A stretch of 64,000 bases of DNA from Meloidogyne chitwoodi (Eukaryota > Nematoda > Chromadorea > Rhabditida > Meloidogynidae), in NCBI GenBank assembly GCA_015183035.1, contig JACZZP010000004.1:1984001-2048000 (forward strand). The letters are read 5' to 3'. The notes under the pieces were generated by a model, which was not told the DNA's origin, did not search any database, and saw only the letters and a list, made by a program, of their open reading frames with translations. This document shows positions 1 to 11,300 of the stretch, piece by piece. Each line of letters starts with the position of its first letter. Within the stretch, counting starts at the first letter, position 1. The position numbers were made by a program, and so were the translations under genes.

Positions 1-120
1 AAATATAAATTTTATTTTTTTTAATTTAAACCAGCTGGAAATTTAATTGTAATTTTATATTAATTTATATTTAATTTTTTATTTAATTTAAAAAAAAATA
101 TTTTTTTATATTTTTAAGTG
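1..120. repeat. Left copy of a dispersed direct repeat (copy 2 at about 4960-5050)
   Basis: The AT-rich stretch containing AACCAGCTGGAAATTTAA is found again at about 4960-5050 with few changes (seen by direct comparison). It is the outer part of a duplicated flank around the peptide genes, palindrome and satellite. No coding potential is visible. Confidence 0.7.
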
Positions 121-371
121 AATAGATTATATTTTAAAAATATTTTTTGTCCAAAAGTTGGCTAATTTTTGGTGATAATTTTTATTAAAAAGTAATATTT
201 ATGTAGGTATTTATATTTTAATTAATTATATAAATTTATTTGTTAATAAGCTAATCTACAATTAATTAATTAATTAATGGAAAATACCAATAAAAGGAAA
301 GAAATTAAAAGATTTTTTAATTATTTAATTCTTGAAAGTATTCTCGTAAATATTTTCTATTTTATTCAAGT

Positions 372-500
372 TCATTCAGGGTCATATTCAATATTATTAG
401 TTGGGTTTTCTTCAAAATCTGCATAAGTAACAGATAAAAACATTAAATTAATAATAAAATAAATTAAAAATATAATTAAATTATTAATTGATTGGGACAT
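372..500 (-). CDS. Small secreted peptide, paralogue of the 1134-1310 gene (42 aa)
   Basis: A single-exon ORF of 42 codons starts at the ATG at 500-498. The first 20 or so residues (MSQSINNLIIFLIYF, then a hydrophobic run ending SVTYA) form a signal peptide almost identical to that of the gene at 1134. The remaining 17 or so residues are acidic (DFEENPTNNIEYDPE) and share nothing with the mature part of the sister gene. The 5' flank, the signal-peptide region and the AT-rich sequence after the stop are all homologous to the sister gene, so the whole unit of about 300 bp is an inverted duplication. The mature segment is shorter, perhaps through an internal deletion. No function is assigned. 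It could be a decayed or diverged effector-like peptide gene. Expression is not shown by the sequence. Confidence 0.5.
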   Translation of the reverse strand: MSQSINNLIIFLIYFIINLMFLSVTYADFEENPTNNIEYDPE

Positions 501-1133
501 TTTTTATTGAAGAATTTAATTTAATTTAAATATTTAAAAATTAGTTTTTTGATAAATATTGAAATTTTAAAGTCATTTAAATATACCAAATTAATTTATT
601 TATTCAACTGAAATAATGTTCTCACTTCATCATTTGATAGTTTTTAAAATTAAATATTTTAAATTTAAAATTAAAACGTGGAAAAAATTTAATATATTTA
701 TTATAACTTTTTGGTAACATTTTTTAAATAAATTTATTAAAAAGAGGTAGTATGTATATCCTCACTCAGTTTCCTGTGCTTAGTTAAAAGCTAAGCTAAT
801 ATTTCTTATAAATTAATTTTAAAAAAACTTATGACTAAAAGAATAGATATATACCTAATTTAGAAAAAGACAAACAAATAAATTTAAATTTAAAAATATT
901 AGTTAGTAAAATGTTTTATTCTGTCAACTTTTGCCACGTAAATTTAACTTTATTTTTAAATATTTATTTATTTTTAAAATATTTAATTTCAAATATCCTC
1001 AACGAGGATGTTAAACATAATATTAGTTAAATAAATAAATAAATTTGGCGTATTTAAATGCCTTCAAATATTTTATTTTTATCAAAAACTTGTTTAAAAA
1101 TATTTAAAAAATAAAATTAAATTCTTCTAAAAA

Positions 1134-1310
1134 ATGTCCCAATCAATTAATAATTTAATAATATTTTTAATTTATTTTATTATTAATTTAATTATTTTAT
1201 CTGTTACTTGCGAAAAAGTAGACCTTGGAGGAAAAAGATACAGCGGACCTGCATGGGGTGGAGTTGGACATAATGCACCAGGAAATGTTGGACACAAAGA
1301 TTCAAATTGA
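1134..1310 (+). CDS. Small secreted peptide, CEP/CLE-like plant peptide mimic candidate (58 aa)
   Basis: A single-exon ORF of 58 residues starts at ATG 1134. Residues 1-25 or so are a typical signal peptide: a polar start MSQSINN, a run of Leu/Ile/Phe, and a cut near SVTC-EK. The mature part is about 33 residues, glycine-rich and cationic at its start, with GGKRYSGPAWGG and two related segments ending GGVGH and PGNVGH. Plant CEP hormones and the CEP-like genes described from root-knot nematodes end in a PGxSPGVGH-type motif and follow the signal peptide directly. The KRYSGP part recalls the RxxSGP core of CLE peptides. Neither match is exact. If real, the product would be secreted, probably from oesophageal glands, and could act on host receptors; this is inference. 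The inverted sister gene at 372-500 shares flanks and signal peptide only. Confidence 0.55.
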   Translation: MSQSINNLIIFLIYFIINLIILSVTCEKVDLGGKRYSGPAWGGVGHNAPGNVGHKDSN

Positions 1311-1480
1311 ATAAATTGAAAAAATATTTAATAAATGTTTTTAAGAATTAAATATTTAAAAAATCTTTACAATCCTTTTCTTTTTTATTTAGTATTTTTT
1401 AGGGATTTAAAATTTAAAGTAAATACAAACAAATTAGTTAAAATAAAATTGTCTTATTTTTAATAAAAACTATAATATTT

Positions 1481-1705
1481 AATTAATTTATTTATTCTAA
1501 AATTAAAATCATAAATTTATATAAATATATTAAATAAAAAGAAAATATATATTAATATCAAATAATTTTATATTAAAAAATAGATCAGATGAATGGTGCT
1601 AATATTAATAAAAAATATTTTAGATATGTCCAATATGATCTTACAAAATCTTAAAAATATAACCAAAATTCTTTTTTAATTTTTAGTAAATTATAAGGCT
1701 TTAAT
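1481..1705. repeat. Left copy of a 220-bp direct duplication (right copy 5075-5295)
   Basis: This segment, with AATAGATCAGATGAATGGTG and a later TATAAGGCTTTAATTA, recurs at 5075-5295 with minor substitutions and small indels. The right copy directly follows the repeat of the 1-120 block and runs up to the stop codon region of the methyltransferase gene. In the left copy, homology stops where the palindrome at 1721 begins. Confidence 0.75.
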
Positions 1706-1720
1706 TACCGTATTTATTCT

Positions 1721-2719
1721 AATAGAACGACAGTCTCGATTAGAACGACAGTTTTTCCTTTTTCCTTTAGGATCATTAATTAATCTAGACCTATACGTTA
1801 TATCATTGTTTATAATTAGTTAACTAGTCGAATGACATCAAAAAAGTTTCCCATCTCAAATGTGAGCCAAGATACAGGTCCCTGAAAATCAAAAAATCAT
1901 AGGAGGGACCAAGCATTTTTTAGGGTAAAAAATTCAAATATGAGACTCATTCGAAAGAGCTCATCGAGCTGACAAGGGAACGTCACAACATGCCACTCAC
2001 CGATTTTGGCAAAACTTATACCATTCGAAAGAGTTTTTTGAGTAGACACAGAATCCAAATTTTTATGTGCCCGTTTTAAGGTATTGTAAAGTTACGAGCT
2101 TTTAAAGTTTCAAAAAAGAGGATCGCCACACTTATGTTCAACTCTATTCTCTATTTTCCTTTTGTTTTCCATGCAGCGGAAGCCTGCCTTCTCTTCTTTT
2201 CCTCTTTTTTCTTGGAGTAACTGGCGGCCGCTGCAAGGAAAAGAAAAGAGAGAAGAGAGGTGATCTTAAGGGCATAATAAAGAGTAGAGAAAAAAGAACG
2301 CTTTTGAAGAGTAAAAGGAACATTTTTTGAAACTTTAAAAGCTCGTAACTTTACAATACCTTAAAACGGGCACATAAAAATTTGGATTCTGTGTCTACTC
2401 AAAAAACTCTTTCGAATGGTATAAGTTTTGCCAAAATCGGTGAGTGGCATGTTGTGACGTTCCCTTGTCAGCTCGATGAGCTCTTTCGAATGAGTCTCAT
2501 ATTTGAATTTTTTACCCTAAAAAATGCTTGGTCCCTCCTATGATTTTTTGATTTTCAGGGACCTGTATCTTGGCTCACATTTGAGATGGGAAACTTTTTT
2601 GATGTCATTCGACTAGTTAACTAATTATAAACAATGATATAACGTATAGGTCTAGATTAATTAATGATCCTAAAGGAAAAAGGAAAAACTGTCGTTCTAA
2701 TCGAGACTGTCGTTCTATT
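1721..2719. mobile_element. Palindromic (fold-back) element of 1 kb
   Basis: Two arms of about 395 bp (1721-2118 and 2319-2719) are near-perfect reverse complements, separated by a spacer of about 200 bp that is itself partly self-complementary (CTTCTCTTTTCC- and GGAAAAGAAAAGAG-type strings). The ends read AATAGAACGACAGTCTCG and CGAGACTGTCGTTCTATT. Each arm carries the motif CATTCGAAAGAGCTCATCGA, related to the cores of the elements at 20.9, 49.8 and 56.3 kb. No transposase ORF is visible. A clear target duplication could not be seen because the satellite array starts within a few bases of the right end. Such structures are typical of non-autonomous fold-back DNA transposons. Confidence 0.85.
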
Positions 2720-2724
2720 TTTCA

Positions 2725-4940
2725 ATCATTTAAATTCGGATAACTTATAGTCCGTAAAATAGTACTTAAATCGGATAAACGTCTATGAAGATCATTTAAA
2801 TTCGGATGACTTATAGTATAGTCCGTAAAATAGTACTTAAATCGGATAAACGTCTATGAAGATCATTTAAATTCGGATGACTTATAGTATAGTCCGTAAA
2901 ATAGTACTTAAATCGGATAAACGTCTATGAAGATCATTTAAATTCGGATGACTTATAGTATAGTCCGTAAAATAGTACTTAAATCGGATAAACGTCTATG
3001 AAGATCATTTAAATTCGGATGACTTATAGTATAGTCCGTAAAATAGTACTTAAATCGGATAAACGTCTATGAAGATCATTTAAATTCGGATGACTTATAG
3101 TATAGTCCGTAAAATAGTACTTAAATCGGATAAACGTCTATGAAGATCATTTAAATTCGGATGACTTATAGTATAGTCCGTAAAATAGTACTTAAATCGG
3201 ATAAACGTCTATGAAGATCATTTAAATTCGGATGACTTATAGTATAGTCCGTAAAATAGTACTTAAATCGGATAAACGTCTATGAAGATCATTTAAATTC
3301 GGATAACTTATAGTATAGTCCGTAAAATAGTACTTAAATCGGATAAACGTCTATGAAGATCATTTAAATTCGGATGACTTATAGTATAGTCCGTAAAATA
3401 GTACTTAAATCGGATAAACGTCTATGAAGATCATTTAAATTCGGATGACTTATAGTATAGTCCGTAAAATAGTACTTAAATCGGATAAACGTCTATGAAG
3501 ATCATTTAAATTCGGATGACTTATAGTATAGTCCGTAAAATAGTACTTAAATCGGATAAACGTCTATGAAGATCATTTAAATTCGGATGACTTATAGTAT
3601 AGTCCGTAAAATAGTACTTAAATCGGATAAACGTCTATGAAGATCATTTAAATTCGGATGACTTATAGTATAGTCCGTAAAATAGTACTTAAATCGGATA
3701 AACGTCTATGAAGATCATTTAAATTCGGATGACTTATAGTATAGTCCGTAAAATAGTACTTAAATCGGATAAACGTCTATGAAGATCATTTAAATTCGGA
3801 TAACTTATAGTCCGTAAAATAGTACTTAAATCGGATAAACGTCTATGAAGATCATTTAAATTCGGATGACTTATAGTATAGTCCGTAAAATAGTACTTAA
3901 ATCGGATAAACGTCTATGAAGATCATTTAAATTCGGATGACTTATAGTATAGTCCGTAAAATAGTACTTAAATCGGATAAACGTCTATGAAGATCATTTA
4001 AATTCGGATGACTTATAGTATAGTCCGTAAAATAGTACTTAAATCGGATAAACGTCTATGAAGATCATTTAAATTCGGATGACTTATAGTATAGTCCGTA
4101 AAATAGTACTTAAATCGGATAAACGTCTATGAAGATCATTTAAATTCGGATGACTTATAGTATAGTCCGTAAAATAGTACTTAAATCGGATAAACGTCTA
4201 TGAAGATCATTTAAATTCGGATGACTTATAGTATAGTCCGTAAAATAGTACTTAAATCGGATAAACGTCTATGAAGATCATTTAAATTCGGATGACTTAT
4301 AGTATAGTCCGTAAAATAGTACTTAAATCGGATAAACGTCTATGAAGATCATTTAAATTCGGATGACTTATAGTATAGTCCGTAAAATAGTACTTAAATC
4401 GGATAAACGTCTATGAAGATCATTTAAATTCGGATGACTTATAGTATAGTCCGTAAAATAGTACTTAAATCGGATAAACGTCTATGAAGATCATTTAAAT
4501 TCGGATGACTTATAGTATAGTCCGTAAAATAGTACTTAAATCGGATAAACGTCTATGAAGATCATTTAAATTCGGATGACTTATAGTATAGTCCGTAAAA
4601 TAGTACTTAAATCGGATAAACGTCTATGAAGATCATTTAAATTCGGATAACTTATAGTATAGTCCGTAAAATAGTACTTAAATCGGATAAACGTCTATGA
4701 AGATCATTTAAATTCGGATGACTTATAGTATAGTCCGTAAAATAGTACTTAAATCGGATAAACGTCTATGAAGATCATTTAAATTCGGATGACTTATAGT
4801 ATAGTCCGTAAAATAGTACTTAAATCGGATAAACGTCTATGAAGATTCTTTAAATTCGGATGATTTATTGTATAGTCCGTAAAATAGTACTTAAAATGGA
4901 TAAGCGCTATGAAGATTCCTCAAATTCGGATGACTTGTAG
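2725..4940. repeat. Satellite array, 71-bp unit, about 31 copies
   Basis: Copies of a 71-bp unit (for example ATCATTTAAATTCGGATGAC at 2791, 2862 and so on) run head to tail almost without change. Variants: a unit 5 bp shorter (GGATAACTTATAGTCCG) is the first unit and recurs near 3786, 1060 bp later; GGATAACTTATAGTATAG occurs near 3301 and 4646. The last two units (about 4840-4940) are clearly diverged, as expected at an array edge, while the left edge abuts the palindrome without decayed units. The near identity suggests recent amplification or homogenisation. No ORF is maintained. Confidence 0.95.
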
Positions 4941-4959
4941 TATTAAATTTTAATTCTTG

Positions 4960-5295
4960 GTTAAAATATAAATTTTATTTTTTAATTTTAAACCAGCTGG
5001 AAATTTAAATGTAATTTCATATGTATTAATTTATATTTAATTTTTTGTCTAAAAAAGCAAAATTTAAATAATATATTTATTTATTCTAAATTTAAAATCA
5101 TACATTTATATAAATCTATTAAATAAAAAGAAAATATTATAAATATTAATATCAAATAATTTTATTTTTAAAAATAGATCAGATGAACGGTGGTAATATT
5201 AGTAAATTTATTTAAAAAAATATTTTAGACATGTCCAATCTGATCTTTACAAAATCTTAAAAATATAAATTTTTTTATTTTTATAAATTATAAGG
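4960..5295. repeat. Right copies of the flanking duplications
   Basis: 4960-5050 repeats 1-80 and 5075-5295 repeats 1481-1705. In the right copy these two blocks are nearly adjacent, whereas in the left copy the 1.4 kb carrying the two peptide genes lies between them. The right copy could be the empty form of the locus, or could have lost the peptide genes. Confidence 0.7.
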
Positions 5296-5322
5296 CTATA
5301 ATTAATTAATTTTAATATATTT

Positions 5323-6970
5323 TTAAGAGCTTTTTGCTTTTAATTTATCACAGACAATACCAATACGGGCAATATGGTCAGGCATTACTCGACAACAACC
5401 ACCAAATATTCTAGCACCCAATAAATACCAATGAGGAATTAATGAAGCAATCCTATTATTTTAATATTATTTGTGTTATAATTTTTAGAATTTAAATTTA
5501 TTTATTTATTAAACTTACATTTCTATTTGTGTAGCACCCTGAAATTGTTGTAATTCTGGATTCCAAAGTTCACCACTGTTTGGATACACAACCTTTTTTA
5601 ATTAAATAAATAAATAATTAAATTATAATTTATTTACAAGAGCCTTTCGATTTCCTGTTTTATTTGCTTCTTCAAGTAATTCAGTAATATTTTCTGGTGC
5701 TGTACAATTAACACCAACAGCAACTACTTTTTGTATCGAATTAGCAAATTTGACAACATTTGAGAATAAATCACCACTTCGAGTTCTTTTTCCACCCTTT
5801 AAAATTAAAAAATTTAAAACCAGATTCATTACAAATACTAAGACTCTATTGACCCTTACTCTCCTATTAGAATCTTTTATTTTCAATACTCTCTATTCTT
5901 TCAATTTTCCCTTTATATTTGCCTTTCCATTGTCCTATTTAGAACTTTTAAAATTACCTGACAAGTACTAACAATCCAGGCACGTACTTCAGGCCCCAAT
6001 TGATCCAAAACCTTTCCCACACATTCAACTTCTTTTAATGTTGGAATTGTCTCAAAAACGAGTGTTCGAATACCTGCCGAAATTAATGGACGACATTGGG
6101 AGAGATAATAGTCAATAATTATCTTTAAAAAATTTTAAATAATCAGAAGAGGTTTTCTTCAACCTGTTCGTTAAAATCAGGTTTTTTAACATAATCACCA
6201 GTATATTCTGATCCATCTCTCAAATATGTAGCATAAGGGCCTACAGATCCTACTAATTGAACAGAACGGCCAGATGAAGAAATTGCATCTCGAGCTATTT
6301 GAACGGCGAGCTGTTAGAAAGAAAATCTTTATTTTAAGTATTTATTAAAATGTACAAATAGAAAGTATCTCTTAACAATAGGGTAGTAAGTAAATGTAAA
6401 ATATGTAGAAGGATCAACCAAAACAAACAATAACCTAGTCCTATATTGACCTTTTTCAAAGAATAATGAAATATTTTAATTAAATATTAAAAATACCTTA
6501 ACAAGGGATTCGGCTCGTTCAACACTGTACCCACGACATTCACGTAATTTTTGAATGCAAAGATGATAAGTATTTGTTTCAATTATGTCTGCACCAGCAT
6601 TAATAAAGCTATAAATATTAAAAAAAAATTAATATTAATTCCTCATAAAAAAGAGGAAAATGTTAGTCATTCATTGAATAAACAATTAAACTTTTCCCAA
6701 TTTAATTTAAAAAAATATAAACCCACGATTGGTGACATTTTCGTACTAATTCAGGTGCTTCAATTAATGCACCACCACTCCAAACTTCTGATTTCTTAAA
6801 AAAAAACAATTTTTATTTAATTAATAAAAATTTAATTTTTTTACATTAACTGCATATCCTAATGCTTCTATTTGAGATCCAAAACCTCCATCTAGAACTA
6901 ATACTTGTGGAGGAATTTGTACATCTGCTTGTGGGGGAGATGGAGAATTGCTTAAATTATTGGCTGGCAT
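5323..6970 (-). CDS. Homocysteine S-methyltransferase family protein (326 aa, 8 exons)
   Basis: Exons at 6845-6970, 6727-6794, 6497-6608, 6164-6310, 5958-6122, 5638-5796, 5519-5592 and 5323-5452 join in phase to 326 residues, the usual family length. The protein starts MPANNLSN, then VLVLDGGFGSQIEALG (first strand of the TIM barrel), KSEVWSGG, GADIIETNTYHL, LVGSVGPYATYLRDGSEYTG, VFETIP, VGVNCTAPENI and, near the C terminus, GARIFGGCCRVMPDHI. Cys in GVNC and the GGCC pair are the three zinc ligands of this family, which moves a methyl group from S-methylmethionine, betaine or a similar donor to homocysteine, forming methionine. The sequence best resembles the single-domain MHT1/YbgG type; the donor cannot be told from sequence. 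No signal peptide is seen, so it is probably cytosolic. Intron 2 uses GTGGGT at the phase that keeps the frame. Confidence 0.92.
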
Positions 6971-8383
6971 TTTTTTAGAATTTCTCTTCTAAAATTCTTT
7001 TTTTATTTAATAAATGAAAGTAAATATAATTAATTAAAAAGAGCAATTTAAATAAACTGATGATTTTTGGAAATATTTATAAATGATTATTTTATCATAT
7101 GAAGAGAGGAAATAATAAAAAAAGAGCGAAAAAGAAAATATATTTAAAATTATAGATCGAACAGAAAAGAAATTAATAAAACCACTCTTTTTTCTTCGGG
7201 AAAGGACAAACTTTTTAAAAAAAGAACACCGTAATTTTTAATATTTCAATATAATTAATTGACTAAAAATTAATTAAAAGGACAGTTCAACTCGGAAAAA
7301 AGTAATTTAAACTATCAAATTTTGTTGAAAGATTTTTGGCAATTTTATATAAAAAATTTAGAATTTTCGATTTCACAAGTTTAGAAATATGATTGATGAT
7401 ATTTCACAATAGAGGGTTTCACATAAGCTTATTTGTTAGTAAATTATTAAGAATTTTAAAACTCGATGTTTTAGCTAATTTATCCTAAAAATTAGTTCGG
7501 GAATAATAACTTCAGAAATACTTTAACAGAAAATCTTAAAATTTTAGAAAATTAAAATAAAACTAAAAAGAATGTCTGGAGAAAATTTCACCTTTCTAAA
7601 AATTATTTTAATAAAATATAATAATTATTCTTTACTCACACCGAAACGTCCTATTTAATAATAATATACTTTGGACAAAAGAATGATGCAAAAATAAATA
7701 TGAAAAAGACAAAAATTGATAAGAATAAATAAATATATTAAATATTTATTTATTTTATTCACGTTAATTTCACGTGTTAAAAAACAAAGAAATTCTTTTA
7801 TATATGAACTACCAGTTTTTAATATTATTTATAAATAAAAGAAAAATAAAATGTTTTTAGCTTATTTTTATTGCAAAATTGTAAACAAATGTTTTTTTCT
7901 TTTTAATAAAAAGGTAAAATAGAAATTAATATTTTATTTATTAAATATAAAAATCAATTTTAATTTAAATTAATTTAATTAATCATAATTCAAAATCAAA
8001 CTAAAATAATTTAAAATCTTAAGTTTATAGAGAGGTATTTAAAGAAAAATTCTAAAAAATTAAATTTTATTCAAAAAAAAAATAAAAATTATATAAAATT
8101 AAAATACAAAAAATTTAAAATAAAAAATGAAAAAATATTTGTTAAAATATGTATATTGATTACAAAATGATTAAAATTTTAAAAAATAAGAATTAATGGA
8201 ATTTGACATATAAAAAAATAAATTACTAATTATTTAAAATTTTCAAGTATTTTCAAATTATTTTTAAAATATTATTATTTAGATATATTTGGTTAATTTC
8301 CAAAATTTATTTAAAATTCAAAATTAAATGCAGACCGGGAAGTATTAAAAATAATTATTAAATATATCCTTTTTATTATTTAA
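6971..8383. other. Intergenic AT-rich DNA, no gene seen
   Basis: This 1.4 kb between the methyltransferase start and the end of the SAM-domain gene is strongly AT-rich with short A- and T-runs. I see no ORF with coding character, no repeat unit and no RNA gene. It should hold the promoter of the methyltransferase gene and the 3' end signals of the next gene; no specific motif stands out. Confidence 0.6.
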
Positions 8384-11300
8384 TTATCTAGCACTTTCTG
8401 CTGTTCTACCATTAACACTATTTCCACATAATTCAGTTAAATCACTACTCTGAACAAATCCATTTCGTTGAGGAAATTGATGAGAACCAAACAAAATTGT
8501 TTGATTTTCAATTCTTCGATTATTTGGAGGAGAATGAAGAAATTTTAAATTATTTTGTTGTTTTTGTTCAAAATTTTGTTGTTGTTGATTTAAATCTCCA
8601 AAATTTGAAAACATTCTCTGAACATTTCTAGGAGTTGTTGGCTGTGAGAGAGAGCAACCAAATGATCCACCTGGACGATTAGAATTTGAAGATGATGATG
8701 GAAAGGCCAAAATTGGAAGAAGTGGCATTGGTGCTTAATTTTTATATTTTTTAATTATTAAATTGCCTTATAAAAAAGACTAAAAATTTAAAATAAAGAC
8801 CAGAACATAATGAAATGATAAAATATGTATATTTGGCCAATTATTTTCACTATTCAGAAAATACCTCAAATATTTAATTAAAAAAAACCTGGTGGAGGTG
8901 GAATATGTCCCATAATATAAGGCAACTCTTCTTCAACATCATCTTCCTTTTCTATCAATTCAGGTGGTTCTCTTGGAAGTTGAGCAATTATTTGACTTGT
9001 TCTTTAAATATAAAATTAAATTTAAATTAATTTTTAAATAAAATACCTGTAAAGATTTAGTCTAGGAGGTCCTCTGTCTGGCACTGGGTCAAAACCAAAT
9101 GAACTATTTCGAAATTGAACACGTCCAGTGGATTCATTTTCTCTTTGATCCTTAAATTATTAAAAATTAATTTTTGAAAATAAATTAAAAATAAATACAA
9201 ATTCTCTAAGTTTAGGTATTTCTATTGTTGTTGGATTAGCTGTTGTTGAAGAATTCTTTTGTGGTCGTCGCAAAGTAGCAGAGCAAGTAACCGAAGATAA
9301 ATTAGAAGAACAAGGCCACAAAGTAGTATTTGTTGGTAATATATTATTTAAAGGTAAAGATGGCTGAATAACAGAAGTAATTTTATTAGAATTTTGTTGT
9401 TTTTGTTTGGTAGAAGATCTTGATTCCTATAAAAATTGTTTTAAATAAATGCAAAAAATTATGGAAAAATATTATAAATTACTTTAAGTTTTCTAAGTGC
9501 CAGCCATATTCGCTTAGCATGACCCAATTTTTGTACGCCCATATCTTCCAAGTCCTCAGCTTCTAATTGTTCTAATTCTCCAACATTTAAACAACCCTGA
9601 AGTTCAAATTGTTGAATATATTGTTTTAGACCAATTGCTGTTAGCCAATCACGTGTAGGTGTTTCTTTATTCATATCAGTTGGCCATTGATCCTTAAAAA
9701 TTAAATTAAATATTTTAATTTTTAAAATATTTTGATACCTTAACATTACGCCAACATTGAATATCTTGAATAAGACATTTACGATCATCAGGTTTAGTAA
9801 TTCCCAAAGTTGTCAAATCCTCAGGTGTAGCTCTTGCCAATGTGGGTAAATCATATCCTTGGGCTAAGAAGAGTGCCAAATATTTGGAAAGGCATAAACA
9901 CTGTAACCATTCAGCAAAGATTTCTTGTTCCTAAAAAATAAATTAAATTTATTAAAAAAAAATTAAAAAAACTCACAGAAATTCCTTTAGCTAACATTTC
10001 TCCAATATTAACACGTAAACAATTTCCTCTTCTTCCTTTTTCTGTTTTTGAATGTTTTTCACCTTTTCTCAAAATATTTGTTGTTGTTAAAGTCCCATTA
10101 TCTATTATTTCTCCTCCAATTCCTGTAGAAGATAAATCTAAACCATCAGAAAGAGAAAAATAAGCAGAAGAACGTCCTCCTTGGGTTGTTGCTGTTGAAG
10201 AAGCTGTAGATGAAAGACGAGAAGAAGAAGATGAGGCAGCATTAATATCTTCATTTTGAAAAGGTTGAGATGTATTTTCTTCTATTTGTTGTTTTTGATT
10301 GCTAATGTTAGGGGAACAACCACTATTTTGGGTTAATTGATGAGAACTGGCACTCTAAAAATAAAAAGGGAAAATAGGGAAAATACTTTGATATAACCTA
10401 AAAATATATTTTTTAGATATTTTTTAGGCCTTCTTTTAAAAAACAAAAATTTTAAATAAAAAAAACAAACTTTAGAACTTTCAAATCCAGAACTTGTTTG
10501 GCTACTATTTGTTGAGCCTGTTGAATTACGATTAGTAAGGTGATTATTATTATTATTTTCAATACAATTCTGTGGTTTTATTTGACAATAACGACCACTC
10601 ATTAGACGAGCAGCACCAACTTTAAAAATAAAAATAAATTAAAATTCGTTTTTAAAATAAATTTTTATTTAATAAGCTAATAAAATTGCCAAATAAAAAA
10701 ATCTTTAGAGAAATAAACTAATTGTAATCTCAAAAAATCAATTTATCATAATATTTTTTTAATTTTTGCTACTAAAAATTATAAAAACTTTTAAAGAAGG
10801 TCATTTTAATAATATTTAATAAAAAATAAAAAGTCTCTAAATTATTATTTGACAATTTTATAAGACAGCGCCATAACTACCCTCGTGCCTTAATTCCCCA
10901 CAAACTTCTTGAAATAAATTAATTTTTGTTCTTTTTAATTAAATTAAAATCAAATATTTAATTTATAATCAAATTAAAATTCTTTTCTTTAAAAATTAGC
11001 TTTCACTTTATTTTTTTTTCTTAAAAGTCAATTTTTGTGTAACAATTATTTTTTTCTATTATAAAATATAATTAATAAATAAATAAAATATCGCCCCACT
11101 TTAAACTAAATTTTTGTTCTTTTCAATTGTGTGGGGTTAATACACAAAAATTAATAAAAGAACGAGGGAACATTGAAAAATTGTTTTTATAGCTGTTTTT
11201 GTAATAAAAAAAGAAATTTATCTTTTGGATTTTTTTGCAAAAATAATTTATTTCTTTTAAACGAGAAATTTGTTAAAGAAAAGAATTTTTGAAACAAAAG

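Noticed and set aside
2725..4940. CRISPR-like array
   Set aside because: Units are contiguous 71-bp tandem copies with no unique spacers, in a eukaryotic genome; it is a satellite.
5750..5971. Plus-strand ORF over the methyltransferase gene
   Set aside because: It lies opposite exon 6 and an intron of a well-supported gene and has only low-complexity Phe/Leu/Thr content.
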